Below, piece by piece: positions 1-8,470 of a stretch of 64,000 bases of DNA (positions within the stretch are counted from its first letter, which is position 1; every line of letters starts with the position of its first letter). The notes beneath the pieces were generated by a model. That model saw nothing but the letters and a program-made list of their open reading frames with translations. It was not told the DNA's origin and searched no databases. Origin of the DNA: JAZREA01 sp045660545 (lineage in GTDB: Bacteria > Bacillota > Clostridia > Monoglobales > Firm-18); contig JAZREA010000014.1 in the NCBI GenBank assembly GCA_045660545.1, positions 21,929-85,928 on the forward strand, written 5' to 3'. The position numbers and the translations under genes were made by a program.

Positions 1-1227
1 CCGGACGGTAGCTTAAACGGGGTTTTGGTTTCAAAGCTTCATAGCTATCATACCGATAAGACAGAAACAGAGCTCGTTTTAGAGGCGATGGAGTCGCCTG
101 TGGGCACAGACAGGCTTTCAGAGCTTGCCAGGGGTAAGCAAAAGGTCGTAATAATAGCGAGCGACCACACCCGTCCGGTGCCGAGTAAAGCGATTATCCC
201 GCCTATGCTCGCACAAATCCGCGAGGGCAACCCAAATGCCGATATCACCATCCTTATCGCCACAGGCTGCCATAGAGGCACTACAAAGGACGAGCTTATA
301 TCAAAGTTTGGCGAAGATATAGTAGCTAATGAAAAAATCTACATCCACGACTGCGACGAAGAAGATATGCTGGTTAAAATCGGCACGCTTCCGTCGGGTG
401 GAGAGCTTGTAGTAAATAAGCTTGCTGTCGAGGCCGACTTGCTTGTTGCAGAGGGCTTTATCGAGCCACACTTTTTTGCCGGTTTTTCGGGAGCCAGAAA
501 GAGCGTCCTTCCCGGCATAGCTGCACGCAAAACTGTTCTCGCTAACCATTGTAGCGAATTTATAGCAAGCCCGTACGCAAGAACAGGTATTTTAGAGAAT
601 AACCCAATACATAAAGATATGGTCTACGCAGGCAAGACAGCTAAGCTTGCCTATATAGTAAACGTTGTAATCGATGAGAACAAAAAGGCGATTTTCGCAG
701 TAGCCGGCGATATGGAAAAGGCGCACGAAAAGGGCTGCGAGTTTTTGTCGGGGCTTTGTAAGGCAAAGGCTCTTCCGGCGGATATTGTAATCTCGACTAA
801 CGGCGGCTACCCGCTTGACCAGAATATATATCAGTCCGTAAAGGGTATGACCGCTGCGGAGGCGACGGTAAAAGAGGGCGGAGTAATCATAATGCTCTCT
901 AAATGTAACGACGGTACAGGCGGCATGGACTTTTATGAGCAGATGAAAGAGGAAGAGGACATTGGTAAAATTGAGCAGAAGTTTATGGCGCGCGGCCGTA
1001 ACGAGACGCTCACAGACCAGTGGATGACACAGATTTTAGTCAGGATTTTAAAGCACTGTTCGGTAGTTTATGTGTCAGACGCTCCTGACGAAATGATACG
1101 CGATTACCATATGATTCCTGCGCATTCTTTGGACGAGGCTATACAAAAGGCCCGCGAGATATTGGGTAGGGATGACGCAAGCGTAACAGCCATCCCCGAC
1201 GGCGTGTCAGTAATGGTTGTAAAATAG
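1..1227 (+). CDS. larA: LarA-type nickel-dependent racemase family protein, 5' end cut by window
   Basis: The frame is open to the first base, so the N-terminus lies outside the window; a TTG at 25 exists but residues before it (PDGSLNGVL) already look like family sequence. The protein matches the lactate racemase LarA / DUF2088 family: an N-terminal segment with D-HTRPVPS (about positions 160-190), a central GCHRGTT motif and a HFFAGFSGARKSVLPG stretch, the region that holds conserved basic and His residues around the cofactor. Characterised members interconvert 2-hydroxyacid enantiomers using a nickel-pincer nucleotide; the substrate here is unknown. No larB, larC or larE is visible downstream. 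It ends at a strong bidirectional terminator. Confidence 0.85.
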   Translation, partial: PDGSLNGVLVSKLHSYHTDKTETELVLEAMESPVGTDRLSELARGKQKVVIIASDHTRPVPSKAIIPPMLAQIREGNPNADITILIATGCHRGTTKDELISKFGEDIVANEKIYIHDCDEEDMLVKIGTLPSGGELVVNKLAVEADLLVAEGFIEPHFFAGFSGARKSVLPGIAARKTVLANHCSEFIASPYARTGILENNPIHKDMVYAGKTAKLAYIVNVVIDENKKAIFAVAGDMEKAHEKGCEFLSGLCKAKALPADIVISTNGGYPLDQNIYQSVKGMTAAEATVKEGGVIIMLSKCNDGTGGMDFYEQMKEEEDIGKIEQKFMARGRNETLTDQWMTQILVRILKHCSVVYVSDAPDEMIRDYHMIPAHSLDEAIQKAREILGRDDASVTAIPDGVSVMVVK

Positions 1228-1230
1228 TAT

Positions 1231-1268
1231 AAAAAAAACACCTTCATTTGATGAAGGTGTTTTTGTTT
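1231..1268. terminator. Bidirectional intrinsic terminator
   Basis: A perfect 10-bp stem (1238-1247 with 1251-1260, 3-nt loop) is flanked by an A-run on the left and a T-run on the right. It lies between two convergent genes and can end both transcripts. Confidence 0.9.
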
Positions 1269-1276
1269 TTTATGGT

Positions 1277-2047
1277 TTACATCGGCGTATATCCGTCAGG
1301 AATTTCAAAGAGCGAAGCGTCAATATCTGTCGAGTACGAAATATATTTGGTAATAACTTCACCGTTTGGTGCTTTTGTTATAATGTACTGTATGTCGCCG
1401 CTTTCGTCGAACAAATACGTAGTTTCCGTACCGGTTGCTTCTTTGTAAAGTTCATAGTCGTACTCTGCGTTTCGGAAGGTAATTTTGCCGGTTTCAAGAG
1501 TCTTTGTTTCAAAGTTGTATGTATCGGATTCGGCCGAGGAGTTTGTTTCGTGTTCTGTATATGTCATGGTGTCAGGGTTTAGCAAATAACCTTTTTGCGG
1601 CGTGTATAGATACGCCATATAAGGAATATCGCCTTCATATTCCTGCACAGTGTTGTAAGAGTCCATGTACACTTCCTTATACTTGTATCCGTCGGTAGAA
1701 GAAGTGATAAATTCAGTCTGGTAGAATTCTCCCTGTTCTTTAGAACTTATCATATATTCAACAACCGCCGTAAAGTTGGTATTTTTGTATCTTTTGTCGA
1801 AAAAGGCAGTAGTTTTTGATTTTTGTGTTTCTACCGAGCCGGTTTTCGTAGTTTTGGTCTGTTGCAGTTCAAGAGCAACTTCAGAAACCTCTTCGTTTTG
1901 TATGTCGGGTGTTTGCGGCTGTGCGGCACGCTTGTCCATCTCGCATTTTGTAAAAATAAGCGCAATGCAAATAATCCATACAGCAACAATTACAGAAATA
2001 ATGGTAGCCTTGGTATTAATATTAGAATTTTTTGTATCTTTTTTCAT
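1277..2047 (-). CDS. Unknown protein with one N-terminal membrane anchor
   Basis: I do not recognise the family. The 256-residue product has a lysine-rich N-terminus, one hydrophobic helix at about residues 13-33, a Gln/Thr/Lys-rich linker to about residue 80 and then a beta-rich, tyrosine-rich extracellular domain. That domain contains repeated 'Y-x-Y' and 'T-x-T' pieces, somewhat like outer-surface LolA/LppX-type folds that monitor or carry lipids, but this is only a resemblance. The start is firm: AGGAGG sits 7 nt before the ATG at 2047. It is a single-gene unit facing away from proS and ending at the shared terminator. Confidence 0.7.
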   Translation of the reverse strand: MKKDTKNSNINTKATIISVIVAVWIICIALIFTKCEMDKRAAQPQTPDIQNEEVSEVALELQQTKTTKTGSVETQKSKTTAFFDKRYKNTNFTAVVEYMISSKEQGEFYQTEFITSSTDGYKYKEVYMDSYNTVQEYEGDIPYMAYLYTPQKGYLLNPDTMTYTEHETNSSAESDTYNFETKTLETGKITFRNAEYDYELYKEATGTETTYLFDESGDIQYIITKAPNGEVITKYISYSTDIDASLFEIPDGYTPM

Positions 2048-2136
2048 ATGTATTCCTCCTGTTTAAAACATTGTAACATACCGCAATATTTTTTTCAATA
2101 TTAATTTTTGACAGGGAGGTCAAACACCGCTTTTTC

Positions 2137-2165
2137 TTGACATTTTGGCTGTTTTAATGTAATAT
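2137..2165 (+). promoter_or_regulatory. Promoter of proS
   Basis: A perfect TTGACA (2137-2142) and TAATAT (2160-2165) are separated by 17 bp. It implies an untranslated leader of about 100 nt before proS. Confidence 0.7.
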
Positions 2166-2228
2166 ATATAATAAATAAAAAAGCAATAGTTGTTTTGGGT
2201 TTTTGCTTACCCGCAACCGGTACAAACA

Positions 2229-2271
2229 GTTCCTCGCACGGGAACAGATTAATATAAATCGTGCAGAAAGG
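2229..2271 (+). promoter_or_regulatory. Candidate H-type pseudoknot in the proS leader
   Basis: GTTCC (2229-2233) pairs with GGAAC (2241-2245). The loop of that hairpin carries GCACG (2236-2240), which can pair with CGTGC (2260-2264), placed directly before the weak ribosome-binding sequence GAAAGG (2266-2271). An A/T-rich connector of 14 nt joins the two stems. This is the layout of a translational-control pseudoknot, but each stem is only 5 bp. No T-box consensus is present. Confidence 0.35.
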
Positions 2272-2273
2272 CA

Positions 2274-3719
2274 ATGAAATTAATGGACAAGCAGAAGAAA
2301 TTTGTTGAAGAAATCACATCCATGGATGTAGACTTTGCAAAATGGTACACCGATATAGTTAAAAAGGCTGACTTAATCGAATATTCCAGCGTAAGGGGAT
2401 GTATGATAATCCGCCCCTACGGCTATGCAATCTGGGAGAATATACAAAAGGTTTTAGACTCCAAGTTCAAAGAGACCGGCCACGAAAACGTGTATATGCC
2501 GATGTTTATTCCCGAAAGCCTTTTGCAAAAGGAAAAGGACCACGTAGCAGGCTTTGCTCCCGAGGTTGCCTGGGTTACACATGGCGGAAGCGAAAAGCTC
2601 CAGGAAAGGCTTTGCGTTCGCCCGACGTCCGAGACTCTGTTTTGTGACCACTACGCTAATATAATACATTCCTACCGCGACCTTCCCAAGCTTTATAACC
2701 AGTGGTGCTCTGTTGTAAGGTGGGAAAAGACCACAAGGCCTTTCTTGCGCTCTGTTGAGTTCTTGTGGCAGGAGGGCCACACTGTGCATGAAACTGCTCA
2801 GGAAGCCATTGAGGAAACTCAGAGAATGTTAAATGTTTACGCTGATTTTTGCGAAAATTACCTTGCAATTCCGGTAATTAAGGGCCAAAAGACCGATAAA
2901 GAAAAGTTTGCAGGCGCGGAGCAGACCTACACTATCGAAAGTATGATGCACGACGGCAAGGCGCTCCAGGCGGGCACTTCTCACTACTTTGGCGACGGCT
3001 TTGCAAGGGCGTTTGATATACAGTTTACCGACAGAAATAACCAGTTGCAGTACGTCCACGAGACTTCGTGGGGCGTTTCGACCAGGCTCATCGGCGCGAT
3101 TATCATGATGCACGGCGACGACAACGGCCTTGTGCTTCCTCCGAAGATTGCTCCGCTTCAGGTTATCATAGTTCCTGTTGCGATGAATAAAGAGGGCGTG
3201 CTCGAAAAGGCGGAGGAGCTTCAAAACAGGTTGAAGGGCATCGTCAGCGTTAAGCTCGACTCTTCCGATAAATCTCCGGGCTGGAAGTTTAGCGAGTACG
3301 AGATGAAGGGCGTTCCCGTAAGAGTGGAAATCGGTCCTAAGGATATTGCGAACAACCAGTGCGTTTTGGTAAGACGTGACACTCACGAAAAGATCTTCGT
3401 TTCTTTGGATAACTTAGAAAGCGAGGTTACTTCGCTTTTGGAAACTATCCAGAGCGATATGTTCAATAAGGCTCTTAGCCTTCGTGAAGAAAAGACATAT
3501 AAAGTAACCGACTTTGAGGAAATGAAAAAGTGCGCTTCGGAAAAGACCGGCTTTGTCAAGGCTATGTGGTGCGGCGACCTTGCGTGCGAAGAAAAGATAA
3601 AGGAAGAAGCAGGCCTCTCGTCAAGATGTATGCCGTTTGACCAGGAGCATCTGTCCGACAAGTGCGTTTGCTGCGGCAAGCCTGCCAAGACTATGACATA
3701 TTGGGGTAAGGCTTATTAA
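2274..3719 (+). CDS. proS: Prolyl-tRNA synthetase (archaeal/eukaryotic-like type)
   Basis: Charges tRNA-Pro with proline in the cytoplasm. The 481-residue length and the absence of the editing insertion identify the short ProS type 3 found in many Clostridia. Class II features are visible: motif 2 around VRPTSET and VVRWEKTTRPFLRS-EFLWQEGHT (about residues 115-165), motif 3 near the SWGVSTRLIGAIIM segment, an anticodon-binding domain from about residue 285, and a C-terminal zinc-type domain with CGDLACEEK and CVCCGK. The first ATG at 2274 is preceded only by a weak site (GAAAGG); an in-frame ATG follows at 2283. It is the first gene of a plus-strand run with the permease and the WYL regulator. 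Confidence 0.97.
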   Translation: MKLMDKQKKFVEEITSMDVDFAKWYTDIVKKADLIEYSSVRGCMIIRPYGYAIWENIQKVLDSKFKETGHENVYMPMFIPESLLQKEKDHVAGFAPEVAWVTHGGSEKLQERLCVRPTSETLFCDHYANIIHSYRDLPKLYNQWCSVVRWEKTTRPFLRSVEFLWQEGHTVHETAQEAIEETQRMLNVYADFCENYLAIPVIKGQKTDKEKFAGAEQTYTIESMMHDGKALQAGTSHYFGDGFARAFDIQFTDRNNQLQYVHETSWGVSTRLIGAIIMMHGDDNGLVLPPKIAPLQVIIVPVAMNKEGVLEKAEELQNRLKGIVSVKLDSSDKSPGWKFSEYEMKGVPVRVEIGPKDIANNQCVLVRRDTHEKIFVSLDNLESEVTSLLETIQSDMFNKALSLREEKTYKVTDFEEMKKCASEKTGFVKAMWCGDLACEEKIKEEAGLSSRCMPFDQEHLSDKCVCCGKPAKTMTYWGKAY

Positions 3720-3740
3720 TTTAGTATTGAGGTGATAGCG

Positions 3741-4895
3741 GTGGATAAGAGGAAAACGTATATAACAATGTTTATAGTTTCACTTTTTACGGTGCTTTTG
3801 TTGTTCGCGTACGACAAGTTTTTGGCTGTAATCAGCGTGTTCAAGCCCGTGTTTTATGCTCTTGTTGTAGCGTATCTCGCAGACGGCCTTGTCAGAATCC
3901 TGTCCCGCTTTACAAAGCTTAAGCGCACCCCGTCTATCATTATCGTAATAATACTCATTTTAATACTTTGCGGAGTAATGGTTTATTACGCCATCCCGTT
4001 TTTGATTGAAATGGTCCGCGACTTGTATTTTTACGTCCGCGGCCTTGTGATTCGACACGACACAGGAATATATGACTTTATAAATCAGGCAGCGGCCTAC
4101 TTCGACTTTGATATCGACCAGCTGTATCGCTTCGATATAACCAAGCTGGACCAAAACCTCGTCGATACTTTCAAGACTGCTATAAAAGGCCTCTACGGCT
4201 TCACTGCGGGCACAGTAAGCTCGATTGGCGGCAGCCTTGTTGTGGTTATAACTTCTTTTGTAATGGCAATCTATATGCTGTTCGAAAAGGAAAGCCTGAT
4301 TCTATGGCTTAAAAATCTGGTGCGCGCCATCAGCCCGCAAAATAAAGAGGAGTACGTTTTAAGCCGCTTTGCTATGGCAAACGACGTTTTTAAAAGATTC
4401 TTTATCGGCAAGTCGATAGACAGCCTTATAATCGGATTTTTAATTATGCTCTTGCTTTGGGTTTTTGGTATTGAGTACGCGGTTGTTTTCGGCGTAATCA
4501 GCGGAATAGGCAATATGATTCCGTACTTCGGCCCGATTATTTCTGCAATCCCCGTTGTTTTGGTGCTTCTTATCATTAACCCTGTTCACGCGCTTTTGGC
4601 TCTTGCGATTATAATTGTTGTGCAACAGCTCGACAGCCACGTTATCGGCCCTAAGGTTCTTAGTGATAACATCGGCGGAGTTTCGGCGTTTTGGATATTG
4701 TTTGCTGTTACGGTCAGCGGTCTTGCTTTTGGTATCATGGGTATGATAGTCGGCGTTCCCGTTGTGGTAATTATCAAAAATCTTATAGAAGATTTTGTAA
4801 ATATCAGGCTTAAAAAGAGAGAGCCTGCCGTTAAGGAAGAGACTCTTCCCAAACCGGCCAAGACTGGTGGTGCGAAAATTGCCCAAAAGCAGTAA
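3741..4895 (+). CDS. AI-2E / PerM family membrane transporter
   Basis: A polytopic membrane protein of the AI-2E transporter superfamily (TqsA, PerM, YtvI), about 384 residues with roughly eight hydrophobic helices. The family signature is clear in the C-terminal half: a GIGNMIPYFGPIISAIP segment and a QQLDSHVIGPKVLSD segment. Members export small molecules or act as Na+/H+ antiporters; the substrate here cannot be told. GAGGTGAT at 3729-3736 places the start at GTG 3741 rather than the in-frame GTG at 3732, which lies inside the ribosome-binding site. It follows proS by about 20 bp and overlaps the next gene, so all three are probably co-transcribed. Confidence 0.88.
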   Translation: MDKRKTYITMFIVSLFTVLLLFAYDKFLAVISVFKPVFYALVVAYLADGLVRILSRFTKLKRTPSIIIVIILILILCGVMVYYAIPFLIEMVRDLYFYVRGLVIRHDTGIYDFINQAAAYFDFDIDQLYRFDITKLDQNLVDTFKTAIKGLYGFTAGTVSSIGGSLVVVITSFVMAIYMLFEKESLILWLKNLVRAISPQNKEEYVLSRFAMANDVFKRFFIGKSIDSLIIGFLIMLLLWVFGIEYAVVFGVISGIGNMIPYFGPIISAIPVVLVLLIINPVHALLALAIIIVVQQLDSHVIGPKVLSDNIGGVSAFWILFAVTVSGLAFGIMGMIVGVPVVVIIKNLIEDFVNIRLKKREPAVKEETLPKPAKTGGAKIAQKQ

Positions 4896-5871
4896 CCAAA
4901 AGCTCAAGCTTTGGTACGTTTATAAAATCCTGTTCGAGCATTCTGACGAAAGCCATCCGCTCACAATGTCGCAGATAATTGCGCATCTTAATAGTTATGG
5001 AATAACAGCCGAGCGTAAGTCGGTTTATAGCGATATCGAGCTTTTGTGTGATGCAGGTGTCGATATCGTGGCAGAAAAGAGGGACAAGTTCGTCTACTAC
5101 ATAGGCGAGCGCGACTTTCAGCTTGCGGAGTTAAAGCTTTTGGTCGACTGCGTGCTGGCGTCTCGGTTCATCACTGCGAAAAAGAGCGCCGAGCTCATCT
5201 CCAAGCTCGGGAGCCTTACGAGCAAAAGCCTTTCGGGCGACATTAAAAGACAGGTCTATATTTCTGACCGCGTCAAGGGCGTGAACGAGAGGATTTACTA
5301 TAACATCGACCTTTTGCACGACGCCATAGGCAACCGTAAAAATGTCAGGTTTAAATATTATAAATATAATTTCAAAGATACAAAACAGTTTAGAAACAAT
5401 GGCGATTTTTACGTTGTAAGTCCGTACGCCCTGGTCTATTCTGATGATAACTATTACCTTCTGGCTCACTACCCCAAGTACGAGGGCGTTACTCATTTTA
5501 GGGTAGATAAGATGACGGAGGTTTCCGCGGTCGACGAAGGGTATAAAAAGGCAGATACCGTAACCGGAGCCGACTTTAACCCTGCCGAGTACGTAAAGCG
5601 CGTTTTTAGTATGTTCAAGGGCCATACCGACAGCGTAAGGCTTATGTGTGATGAAAGTGTGCTAAACGTCATCGCCGACAAGTTTGGAGACAACGCCTTT
5701 ATCCGTAAGGAAACGGATAAAACCTACGCCGTTACGGTCAAGGCTGACATAAGCCCGACTTTTTTTGCCTGGGTTTTTATGCTTGGCGACAAGGTGAAGA
5801 TAGACTCTCCCGAGAGCGTTGTAGAAGAGTATCAGGAAATGTTAAAACAAATACAAAATAAATATAAATAA
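4870..5871 (+). CDS. WYL-domain transcriptional regulator
   Basis: A cytoplasmic regulator of the WYL family. Residues 1-75 form a winged helix-turn-helix (the TMSQIIAHLNSYGITAERKSVYSDIELL region), followed by a helical linker and a WYL sensor domain at about residues 145-230 with the VVSPYALVYSDDNYYLLAHY and HFRVDKM pieces, then a C-terminal extension. WYL domains bind nucleic acids or nucleotides, and members often control stress or defence genes. Its start overlaps the end of the permease gene by about 26 bp; GTG at 4867 or 4870 and TTG at 4879 are all possible. No operator is evident. A strong terminator follows. Confidence 0.88.
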   Translation: MRKLPKSSNQKLKLWYVYKILFEHSDESHPLTMSQIIAHLNSYGITAERKSVYSDIELLCDAGVDIVAEKRDKFVYYIGERDFQLAELKLLVDCVLASRFITAKKSAELISKLGSLTSKSLSGDIKRQVYISDRVKGVNERIYYNIDLLHDAIGNRKNVRFKYYKYNFKDTKQFRNNGDFYVVSPYALVYSDDNYYLLAHYPKYEGVTHFRVDKMTEVSAVDEGYKKADTVTGADFNPAEYVKRVFSMFKGHTDSVRLMCDESVLNVIADKFGDNAFIRKETDKTYAVTVKADISPTFFAWVFMLGDKVKIDSPESVVEEYQEMLKQIQNKYK

Positions 5872-5905
5872 AGAGCTGTGGATTTTTCCACAGCTCTTTC
5901 TCTTT
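5872..5905 (+). terminator. Intrinsic terminator after the WYL gene
   Basis: A 10-bp perfect stem (5872-5881 with 5888-5897) is followed by a T-rich tract. The structured repeat begins only a few bases beyond it. Confidence 0.9.
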
Positions 5906-5909
5906 TCGG

Positions 5910-6145
5910 GGTGGACGGAAAATAGTGCAGATTGGACAAACTGAACCCGTAGGGGGACCCGAAGGCGTACGATGGTACGTCGAGAGGTGAAGTTTGTTCA
6001 AAACACAATGCAATAAAAAAGAAGAAATTCGAAAATCGTCGAATTTCTTCCTAAAAAATTATATTGTTTCACCCATTTTTGCCGAACAAATAGGCTTTAT
6101 CATACGTTTTTGTGCATTGTGTGGGGTGCACATTTTGCTACACCA
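5910..6145 (+). repeat. Structured intergenic repeat, copy 1
   Basis: First of four full copies of a non-coding repeat family. In order it shows: outer stem GGTG (5910-5913)/CACC (6141-6144); AAAAT plus GTGCA (5919-5929) pairing with TGCAC plus ATTTT (6127-6136) with one bulged A; ACAAACT/AGTTTGT enclosing small hairpins, one with GCGTAC/GTACGT; ACACAATGC/GCATTGTGT; and an internal hairpin GAAGAAATTCG/CGAATTTCTTC. It lies between the terminator of the WYL gene and the stop codon of the convergent phosphatase gene. No open frame or transposase is associated. Confidence 0.85.
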
Positions 6146-6150
6146 CTTTT

Positions 6151-6792
6151 TTATATGTTCTTCGGCAGTACTGTACGAAGCTCACCCATGTAATCATTAG
6201 TTCCACGCTCGATTTGGGTAAATCCACTTCCGTCGTATTCGTACGCCGTTACCGATGCGTTAGGAACCCAGGATACATTTTGTGCGTATGTGTGGTCCTT
6301 TCCTGCAACAAAGCACTCTATCATGCGTATCGGCGTAGCGTGCGCCGTTATGCAGACGGTTTTGCCTTCGTTTTCTTTAAGCACCTGCTTAAATTTATCA
6401 GTAACGCGGTCGTATAGCTGCTTTGCGCTTTCTCCCCCGTCGGGGTGCGAGTTTCCGATGTCCGTAATCCATGTGTTGTATGTGTCAGGATATTTGTCTC
6501 GGATGTCGTCGAAGGTCATCAGGTGCCACTTCCCTGCGTTTATTTCCTTAAAAGCGTCGTCGGTATGTATGTCGCCACAGCCCTGCCTGTTTTTTATGTT
6601 AAGAGCTGTCTCAAAAGCCCTTTGAAAAGGACTTGAATATATAACGTCCACCTTGTATTTGTCCATGTATTTCGCAGTAAGCTCTGCCTGCTTTTTTCCT
6701 GTTTCAGACAGAGGACTGTCCACCTGGCCTGTAAATGTGTGGTTAGTGTTGCTCACACTTTCTCCATGCCTGATTAAAACAATAGTAGTCAT
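6151..6792 (-). CDS. Histidine phosphatase (phosphoglycerate mutase-like) family protein
   Basis: A 213-residue member of the branch-1 histidine phosphatase family. The catalytic RHGES motif is at residues 8-12, the phosphate-pocket arginine lies in the SSPFQRAFETA stretch near residue 60, the acidic general acid falls in the EINAGKW region, and the second histidine is in ITAHATP near residue 150. Whether it acts on sugar phosphates, nucleotides or cobalamin precursors cannot be told. ATG at 6792 follows AAAAGGAG. It is the last gene of the minus-strand cluster that begins at dnaX or hflX, 29 bp after the deaminase. Confidence 0.88.
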   Translation of the reverse strand: MTTIVLIRHGESVSNTNHTFTGQVDSPLSETGKKQAELTAKYMDKYKVDVIYSSPFQRAFETALNIKNRQGCGDIHTDDAFKEINAGKWHLMTFDDIRDKYPDTYNTWITDIGNSHPDGGESAKQLYDRVTDKFKQVLKENEGKTVCITAHATPIRMIECFVAGKDHTYAQNVSWVPNASVTAYEYDGSGFTQIERGTNDYMGELRTVLPKNI

Positions 6793-6821
6793 TAGGTTCT
6801 CCTTTTATAAGCTTTTGCGCA

Positions 6822-7310
6822 TCAGTATCCGACTTCGTCGGTCAGTGTTTCGTCGTTGTCGATCCACTGTTGAACGTCAATAATTGTGTATGTATCCTTG
6901 TCGTTTCGGATTACTACCTGGCTTACGCCCGAGTTTATAACCATGCGCTTGCACATAGCACAGCTTGAAGCGTTTGCGATAATTTCTCCCGTTTTGGCGT
7001 CCTTTCCTGCGAGGTAGAGCGTAGCCCCTATCATATCACGGCGCGAAGCGCTGATGATAGCGTTTGCCTCCGAGTGAACAGAACGGCAAAGCTCGTATCT
7101 TTCTCCGCGTGGAATACATAGCTTTTCACGCTTGCAGTAACCAAGGTCGAGGCAGTTTTTTCTTCCTCTTGGTGAGCCGGAGTAGCCCGTAGAAATAATC
7201 TCATCGTTTTTCACAATTATACTTCCATAGTTACGACGAAGACAAGTCCCGCGTTCAAGAACAGTTTCTGCTATGTCGAGGTAATAGTTGTGTTTATCTC
7301 TGCGATTCAT
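6822..7310 (-). CDS. Deoxycytidylate deaminase (ComEB-like)
   Basis: Zinc cytidine/dCMP deaminase fold, 162 residues. The HSE motif with the zinc His and catalytic Glu is at residues 79-81, and the paired zinc cysteines are C117 and C120 (CAMC). Extra cysteines at 53, 59, 65 and 75 form the insert typical of dCMP deaminases of the ComEB type, which can hold a second zinc. The expected reaction is dCMP to dUMP, feeding thymidylate synthesis. ComEB sits in the late competence operon of Bacillus, but comEC here is elsewhere in the window. A GGAG site precedes the ATG at 7310. Confidence 0.9.
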   Translation of the reverse strand: MNRRDKHNYYLDIAETVLERGTCLRRNYGSIIVKNDEIISTGYSGSPRGRKNCLDLGYCKREKLCIPRGERYELCRSVHSEANAIISASRRDMIGATLYLAGKDAKTGEIIANASSCAMCKRMVINSGVSQVVIRNDKDTYTIIDVQQWIDNDETLTDEVGY

Positions 7311-7340
7311 AAATAATACTCCAATCTTTTAGTACTTGTT

Positions 7341-7775
7341 TTATTTTTCAAGATTCATAATTTTGTTAACTCTGTTTTCGTGTCTTCCGCCTGCAAACTC
7401 TGCGTTTAAGTAAGCGTTTACAATGTCGTTTGCAATCTCAACGCCCGTAATCCTCTCGCCGAGGCATATTACGTTTGCGTTGTTGTGCTCTTTTGTCATT
7501 CTTGCGCTGAACGAATCAGTAACGTGCGCCGCACGAATACCCTTTACCTTGTTAGCAGCAATACTCATACCAATACCCGTTCCGCATACTAAGATTGCAC
7601 ATTCACACTCGCCTGATACGACGCTGTCGCAAACAGGCTTTGCAACGTCGGGGTAGTCAATCGAATCCGGCGTGTAAGCGCCGAAGTCCTTAACTTCATA
7701 TCCTTTTTTTTCAAGATATTCTTTCAAATGTTCTTTAAGTGTGTATCCACCGTGGTCAGACCCTATTCCTATCAT
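7341..7775 (-). CDS. rpiB: Ribose-5-phosphate isomerase B
   Basis: Interconverts ribose-5-phosphate and ribulose-5-phosphate in the pentose phosphate pathway; some RpiB/LacAB relatives use allose phosphate. The 144-residue product starts MIGIGSDHGGYTLK, with the catalytic cysteine C64 in the CGTGIGMSIAANK loop and the later EHNNANVICLGERITG segment. The ATG at 7775 is chosen because AAGGGAG lies 6 nt before it; the frame continues upstream but that part is not family sequence. The start lies 20 bp inside the 3' end of tsaB, suggesting translational coupling. Confidence 0.95.
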   Translation of the reverse strand: MIGIGSDHGGYTLKEHLKEYLEKKGYEVKDFGAYTPDSIDYPDVAKPVCDSVVSGECECAILVCGTGIGMSIAANKVKGIRAAHVTDSFSARMTKEHNNANVICLGERITGVEIANDIVNAYLNAEFAGGRHENRVNKIMNLEK

Positions 7776-8451
7776 TATACTCCCTTTCCGCCTGCGAAAG
7801 CCTAAGGTATTTGGGCACCAGGTTTTTGTAGTCGCAGACATTACCCTTTTTATATTCCTCTAATGCACAGCTTGCCACGCTCCCGCCTCTTATATGTAGC
7901 AGATGCTCAGGTGCAAAGTGTGCATAAAAGCCCAGCTTTTTTGTGATTTCTTCTCTAAAAGGAGCGACCCCGTCGCCGAGGAAAATCACGTTTTCATCTA
8001 TTTCAGCTAAAAGCTCTTCGAGAGCCATAGCCCTGTCTTCTTTTAAAGTAATTAACTTTTCGCCTTCCCATCTGTAAGTAGCGGTGTAGACTTGTCCTCG
8101 CCTTGCGTCCATAATAGGACAAATCAAAAAGTCAGTGTATTTTACGTTGTACGCCATAGCCATAAGGGCAGACACTCCAACCATCGGCTTTTGTGTTGCG
8201 TGAGCCAGCGCTTTTGCCGTTGCCACCCCGATACGCTCTCCCGTAAACGAGCCGGGCCCCGTTGTTACAGCGAATAAGTCGATGTCGCCAAATTCCAACT
8301 GCGCATTGTTCATTAAGTTTTCAATTTGCGGCAATAGCTTGGTCGAATGTGTGGTTTTGTTGTTAATAACAAATTCGGCCGCTAAAAGTCCGTCGTCTAA
8401 AATCGCCGCCGTAGCTACGTTTGTGCAGCTGTCTATCGCAAGGATTTTCAT
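7756..8451 (-). CDS. tsaB: tRNA threonylcarbamoyladenosine biosynthesis protein TsaB
   Basis: TsaB (YeaZ) is the non-catalytic partner of TsaD in making the t6A37 modification of ANN-decoding tRNAs. The 231-residue protein shows the ASKHA-type N-terminus MKILAIDSCTNVATAAILDD, the GPGSFTGERIGVATAKALA signature near residues 65-85, and a second-lobe DARRGQVYTA segment. It follows tsaE by 19 bp on the same strand, as in many Firmicutes where tsaE-tsaB-(rimI)-tsaD cluster; neither rimI nor tsaD is in this window, and rpiB takes the next position. Confidence 0.95.
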   Translation of the reverse strand: MKILAIDSCTNVATAAILDDGLLAAEFVINNKTTHSTKLLPQIENLMNNAQLEFGDIDLFAVTTGPGSFTGERIGVATAKALAHATQKPMVGVSALMAMAYNVKYTDFLICPIMDARRGQVYTATYRWEGEKLITLKEDRAMALEELLAEIDENVIFLGDGVAPFREEITKKLGFYAHFAPEHLLHIRGGSVASCALEEYKKGNVCDYKNLVPKYLRLSQAEREYNDRNRV

Positions 8452-8470
8452 ATCGTATGTAGCCTTTCTC

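Noticed and set aside
2160..2273. T-box leader for proS
   Set aside because: No T-box consensus (GGGTGG-type) and no terminator/antiterminator pair.
2829..3386. Long antisense open frame in proS
   Set aside because: It is a shadow of proS with no ribosome-binding site or family features; the same holds for the other long opposite-strand frames in the window.
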